64,000 bases of DNA from Ampullaceana balthica (taxonomy: Eukaryota; Mollusca; Gastropoda; Lymnaeidae). A program made the translations under genes and the position numbers. The notes beneath the pieces are model-generated. The model had not been told where the DNA came from and made no database searches. It saw only the letters and a list, made by a program, of their open reading frames with translations. The stretch spans positions 1,178,001 to 1,242,000 of the forward strand of contig CALYLW010000069.1 in the NCBI GenBank assembly GCA_944989445.1, in the 5' to 3' direction. This document shows positions 58,846 to 64,000 of this stretch, in pieces; within the stretch, counting starts at the first letter, position 1; the number at the start of each line of letters is the position of its first letter.

Positions 58846-59693
58846 CCAAAGTTTAATGAAGATCAGATGACTAACATATTATATAGTTCTTATTTAAAAA
58901 TAAAAATAGAAAAGAAAACTAAATTAAGGGCTCTTGAGCCCAAGTGATGAACGATATAAAGTTCAAAACCCTTGTATATTTCAATCTGCATAATGATATA
59001 TTTATGTGTCAAAATGTTTGCAAAAAATTTTTTTAATCGTTTGTGGAGAAATCTCTTAAACATTTAAACACAAAAAAGCTTTCGGGCTCCTGGCCTCGAA
59101 GGAATGTACATTAGGAGTTCAATGCCCTATGGGCCATCAGGTTTTTATTACCAAATTTGGTCAAGATCCACTCATTTACCCTGTACCTATTATGTTGTTA
59201 GTCGAAATGTTCACTGTTGTATTAGGTTAAAAAATAAATCTTAAATGCATTGTTTTCATTACACAATGTGTTTGTGTATTTTGTATTTTATTTAAAAGCT
59301 TTATCGCAGTCCTTTTCTTTATGATATTTTACCCAGTAGCCAATGTTTAAAATAAATTTTATATAGATCACAAAAGGAAAAAATGGCATTGTGGGCCCCC
59401 GGCCCCAAATAAGTGGTATTAATATATTTTTTTTAATTGCCAGTGTCCTTTGCGGGAGTGTACTCAACTTCCCAAAGTTTCATGCCGATCGGATAAATGG
59501 GGTAGTAAGTCATAAGTCATAAGGACATAGAAATCATTCATTTTTATAACACAGAGAGAATACGGATATATCGACATATCTCAAAAGTGACTGTATTACA
59601 GATGAATACTATGTCGTATAAATCAAAGACCATGTCACAGATATGTTTAGAATATAATTTAAGAGACCCCATTGTAGTGTGAGTATCCCTTTG
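58846..59693. repeat. Old interspersed repeat sequence, duplicated in part
   Basis: 'aacttcccaaagtttaatga' at 58846 and 'aacttcccaaagtttcatgc' at 59467, and 'gggctcttgagcccaa', 'gggctcctggcctc' and 'gggcccccggccccaaa' motifs, suggest copies of one degenerate dispersed repeat. No coding is seen. Confidence 0.45.
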
Positions 59694-59701
59694 TTCTAAA
59701 G

Positions 59702-59919
59702 CAGGGGTCTCCAAACTTTTCTGCCGGAGGGCCGCATTAACAGTCAAACAGCAGTTTGTTGGCCCACTACACTACTACACTACACACAGTTTTGTGGTAA
59801 AATACATGTAAAAATAGTATTATTTTTTTTTAGATTAAAAGGTCCACGGTCCACAGGGGCCGGATGAGAAGGCCTCGCGGGCCGCAACTGGCCCGCCGGT
59901 CGTAGTTTGGAGACCCTTG
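59702..59919. mobile_element. hAT MITE, 218 bp
   Basis: Ends CAGGGGTCTCCAAACTTT and ...GTTTGGAGACCCTTG, with the exact 8-bp duplication TTCTAAAG (59694-59701, 59920-59927). The interior has 'gagggccgc' and 'gcgggccgcaactggcccgc' palindromic parts. Confidence 0.95.
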
Positions 59920-59927
59920 TTCTAAAG

Positions 59928-60355
59928 AACAGAAGTTTTGCTGTTGAATTGATAAACAACAACCAACAAAAATAAAAACAAAAAAAAACAAAAAATAAAT
60001 TAATTAATATTAATACTTTCAAAAGAATTTTTTATACAAAATAATTTATGTATAAAGTATTAATGTCTGAATTGTAGGGTAGTTACATCCCTTATCCTCT
60101 GTGCAGTTCTGTTCCTTGCCTATGTAAAGATTTCATTTCCCTTGTACTCTTTTCGGGGATTTTCTTTGACCACTGTAGTTACAGTTATTATTATATCCCT
60201 TGTCATTTGTTGAGTTAATGCCCTTGTCCTCTGTAGAACTGTTGTTATAGCCCTTGTTAATAAACTGACAAAGGGAATGGAATCCGTTTTACCCGTGAAT
60301 ACAACTTTGTACTTTTTTGTCGATTATTTTATCTTCTACCATTTGCGTATTGCGA
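59928..60355. other. AT-rich, then degenerate 'cccttgt.ctctgt' repeats
   Basis: 60085-60260 has loose repeats around 'cccttatcctctgtgcagtt' and 'cccttgtcctctgtagaact'. Nothing else seen. Confidence 0.5.
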
Positions 60356-61880
60356 GACATTGTGCCCCACAGTGACGTAGTTAGACATTCTGCCAAACTG
60401 TGACGTCGTTAGACATTGTGCCACACAGTGACGTAGTTAGACATTGTGCCACACAGTGACGTAGTTAGACATTGTGCCACACAGTCACGTAGTACGACAT
60501 TGTGCCACACAGTCAAGTAGTAAGACATTGTGCCACACAGTGACGTAGTTAGACATTGTGCCACACAGTCACGTAGTAAGACATTGTGCCACACAGTGAC
60601 AGTGACGTAGTTAGACATTGTGCCACACAGTTACGTAGTAAGACAGTGTGCCACACAGTGACGTAGTTAGACATTGTGCCACACAGTGACGTAGTTAGAC
60701 ATTGTGCCACACAGTGACGTAGTTAGACATTGTGCCACACAGTGACGTAGTTAGACATTGTGCCACACAGTGACGTAGTTAGACATTGTGCCACACAGTG
60801 ATGTAGTTAGACATTGCGCCAAACAGTGACAGTGACGTAGTTAGACATTGTGCCACACAGTCACGTAGTAAGACATTTTCAGTTGTGCCACACAGTGACG
60901 TAGTTAGACATTAAGCCACACAGTCACGTCACGTAGTTAGACATTATGCCAAACAGTGACAGTGACGTGGTTAGACATTGTGCCACACATTGACGTAGTT
61001 AGACATTATGCCACACAGTCACGTAGTTAGACATTTTCAGTTGTGCCACACAGTGACGTAGTTAGACATTATGCCACACAGTGACGTAGTTATACATTGT
61101 GCCAAACAGTGACAGTGACGTGGTTAGACATTGTGCCACACAGTGACATCTTTAGACATTATGCCACACAGCGATGTAGTTAGACATTGTGCAAAACAGT
61201 GACAGTGACGTGGTTAGACATTGTGCCACACAGTGACGTAGTTAGACATTGTGCCACACAGTCACTTAGTAAGACATTGTACCACACAGTGACGTAGTTA
61301 GACATTGTGCCACACAGTGACGTAGTTAGACACTGTGCCACACAGTGACGTAATTAGACATTGTGCCACACAGTGACGTAGTTAGACATTGTGCCACACA
61401 GTGACGTAGTTAGACATTGTGCCACACAGTGACGTAGTTAGACATTGTGCCACACAGTGACGTAGTTAGACATTGTGCCACACAGTCACTTAGTAAGACA
61501 TTGTACCACACAGTGACGTAGTTAGACATTGTGCCACACAGTGACGTAGTTGGATCTTTTCAGTTGTGCCACACAGTGACGTAGTTAGACATTGTGCCAC
61601 ACAGTGACGTAGTTAGACATTGTGCCACACAGTCACGTAGTTAGACATTGTGCCACACAGGGACTTAGTTAGACATTATGCCACACAGTGACGTAGTTAG
61701 ACATTTTCAGTTGTGCAACACAGTGACGTATTTATACATTTTCAGTGGTGCCACACAATGACGTCATAAGACATTGTGCCACATAGTGACGTCATTAGAA
61801 ATCGTATCACACATTGACGTAGTTAAACATCGTGAAATACAATGTCATCATTTGACATTGTTGGATACAGCGAAATCATT
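60356..61880. repeat. Minisatellite, 28-bp unit, about 54 copies
   Basis: Unit 'acattgtgccacacagtgac' plus 'gtagttag'. Variants include 'cagtcacgtagtaag', an insert 'ttttcagttgtgcc', and doubled 'agtgacagtgac'. Longer blocks recur (for example 61200-61300 and 61370-61530). The right edge decays. Confidence 0.96.
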
Positions 61881-62083
61881 TGACATAGCACCACAGGGGA
61901 AAACACCACCCATTTCCGAATCACGCTTAAAAATTTACATAAAATAAACGTTCGCCTGGGGCTTGTATTTCGGAAAAAAAGTGACTTTGCGAAATGTAGA
62001 TGTGTGTGTGCGGGGTGGGGGTGAGACTAGAGTTATTTTGGGAGGTGTGGGTGGGGGATCAGAGTTACCTTGGGAGATTAGAG
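61881..62083. other. Unique spacer between two arrays
   Basis: Nothing recognised; a G-rich tract at 62010-62060. Confidence 0.5.
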
Positions 62084-63247
62084 GAGTGTATTAGAGGAGT
62101 GTATTAGAGGAGTGTATTAGAGGAGTGTATTAGAGGAGTGTATTAGAGGAGTGTATTAGAGGAGTGTATTAGAGGAGTGTATTAGAGGAGTGTATTAGAG
62201 GTGTGTATTAGAGGTGTGTATTAGAGGAGTGTATTAGAGGAGTGTATTAGAGGAGTGTATTAGAGGAGTGTATTAGAGGAGTGTATTAGAGGAGTGTATT
62301 AGAGGAGTGTATTAGAGGAGTGTATTAGAGGAGTGTATTAGAGGAGTGTATTAGAGGAGTGTATTAGAGGAGTGTATTAGAGGAGTGTATTAGAGGTGTG
62401 TATTAGAGGTGTGTATTAGAGGAGTGTATTAGAGGAGTGTATTAGAGGTGTGTATTAGAGGAGTGTATTAGAGGAATGTATTAGAGGAGTATGTTAGAGG
62501 AGTGTATTAGAGGAGTGTATTAGAGGAGTGTATTAGTGGAGTGTATTAGAGGAGTGTATTAGAGGTGTGTATTAGAGGAGTGTATTAGAGGTGTGTATTA
62601 GAGGTGTGTATTAGAGGAGTGTATTAGAGGAGTGTATTAGAGGAGTGTATTAGAGGAGTGTATTAGAGGTGTGTATTAGAGGATTGTATTAGAGGAGTGT
62701 ATTAGAGGAGTGTATTAGAGGAGTGTATTAGAGGAGTGTATTAGAGGAGTGTATTAGAGGAGTGTATTAGAGGAGTGTATTAGAGGAGTGTATTAGAGGA
62801 GTGTATTAGAGGAGTGTATTAGAGGAGTGTATTAGAGGAGTGTATTAGAGGAGTGTATTAGAGGAGTGTATTAGAGGAGTGTATTAGAGGAGTGTATTAG
62901 AGGAGTGTATTAGAGGTGTGTATTAGAGGTGTGTATTAGAGGAGTGTATTAGAGGTGTGTATTAGAGGAGTGTATTAGAGGAGTGTATTAGAGGAGTGTA
63001 TTAGAGGAGTGTATTAGAGGAGTGTATTAGAGGAGTGTATTAGAGGAGTGTATTAGAGGAGTGTATTAGAGGAGTGTATTAGAGGAGTGTATTAGAGGAG
63101 TGTATTAGAGGAGTGTATTAGAGGAGTGTATTAGAGGTGTGTATTAGAGGTGTGTATTAGAGGAGTGTATTAGAGGAGTGTATTAGAGGAGTGTGTTAGA
63201 GGAGTGTATTAGAGGAGTGTATTAGAGGAGTGTATTAGAGGAGTGTA
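62084..63247. repeat. Minisatellite, 13-bp unit, about 89 copies
   Basis: Unit 'agaggagtgtatt' with a frequent 'agaggtgtgtatt' variant. The G/A-T variant is clustered, often in pairs, showing block duplication. The frame changes every unit, so no long open frame exists. Confidence 0.97.
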
Positions 63248-64000
63248 CGAAATGTGACCGATTACGATCGACTAGAATCTAAAACTCGTTAAACGTTATT
63301 AATTGAATTTTTTCTTCTTGAACTTTGTTTCAGCGAGACAAGTCCGAACCAATCCTGCACACATCTGTTTTCAACTGTATTTTTTATTCTTCATCGCTGC
63401 TTTACATGGGTGTAATCAGTTGTGCTAAACAGGAAATAGATCAGTGCGCAATTGCCTCTATTGGTATAAGCTACGCCTATAACGAACAGGAAACAGCATA
63501 TGGAAAACCTTACTACGTCGCTCTATAAATATCAGCTTCTTAGTCACGACAAGAATCACGGAATCCCATTCTAAAATTTAAAAAATCTTGACATGATCCA
63601 TTTTCAGATTTAACTTAATGATAGAAGAAAAAAAAAGAAGTATCAAGAAGTGCATAAAATTTAATCTTTGATAATTATCAAATGATCACAAGGAAAGATG
63701 ATGATGATCAAATTGATTTTACGTCCAATTAGGCGACACATTAAAGTCTGTTTTTATGAAATTATATAAAAGACATTGGGTTTAATTTTTGACTGCTGTG
63801 TTGTTTTTTTTAATTTTTATTTTAAATTCGCATATTTATTAACTACAGAATGTCTTCAAGTCGATATTGCTGTTGAAAACAGTCATTATAATCTAACATC
63901 CATATGCTTATACGTGTATGTCATCTCTGGTGTTTACTATATACGACATACAATATTCATGTTTTTAAAGGAAATGATTTTGGTGAGACTGGCGTATGCG
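63248..64000. other. Unique sequence with a possible terminal exon at 63335-63528
   Basis: 'cttgaactttgtttcag' at 63317-63333 is a good acceptor, followed by a plus frame 'RDKSEPILHTSVFNCIFYSS..' to a stop at 63528. The frame has two hydrophobic stretches but I recognise no family, and no partner exon is identified. The rest is AT-rich. Confidence 0.25.

Overview
This window is animal genomic DNA. It has a eukaryotic intron/exon style, AT-rich unique sequence, dense minisatellites, and hAT, Harbinger, Helitron, CACTA-like, LINE and SINE elements. A gastropod or other lophotrochozoan is my guess from the repeat style, but nothing here proves the taxon. There are no operons, ribosomal RNAs, CRISPR arrays or viral genes. 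Most long open frames are products of tandem repeats.

The one host gene I can name with confidence is the first coding exon of a ladybird homeobox gene (Lbx) on the minus strand, 45287 down to 44420. It has an EH1-type repressor motif, an acidic tract, the Lbx-type segment just upstream of the homeodomain exon, and a consensus splice donor. The coding sequence changes frame twice within the exon. No homeobox exon is visible in the 44 kb downstream, so the first intron is very large or the exon is missing from this assembly path. Two weaker coding candidates lie inside that presumed intron (40021-40115 on plus, about 42613-42850 on minus).

The most striking structure is at 20723-31138. It is an AT-rich 10.4-kb insertion with CACTG...CAGTG ends and a TA target duplication that splits a 25-bp minisatellite in two. 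It carries subterminal repeats, a cluster of hairpins, a dead hAT element and a small spliced gene.

Elsewhere, two families of non-autonomous Helitron-like elements (5' TC, 3' hairpin plus CTAG, A/T target) occur at 10345-13019, 54156-54446, 14185-15125, 19771-20292 and 37127-37672. The first was interrupted by a 2.3-kb hAT with an exact 8-bp target duplication and itself sits inside a 41-bp satellite, giving three layers of nesting. Five further hAT-type elements have exact 8-bp duplications (49041, 49999, 51871, 55440, 59702) and one Harbinger-like MITE has TTA duplications (36098). A tRNA-derived SINE (38110-38416) and a LINE 3' end (48570-48930) share the same 3' tail ending in GATAA repeats.

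By region: 1-5 kb is tandem arrays; 5-10 kb is mostly unique with microsatellites; 10-15 kb is nested Helitrons and hAT; 15-20 kb is unique; 20-31 kb is the split minisatellite and its CACTA-like insert; 31-40 kb is mixed unique sequence, MITEs, SINE and arrays; 40-42 kb is an 18-bp array; 42-46.4 kb is Lbx and flanks; 46-60 kb is unique sequence peppered with MITEs and arrays; 60-63.2 kb is two long arrays; the rest is unique.
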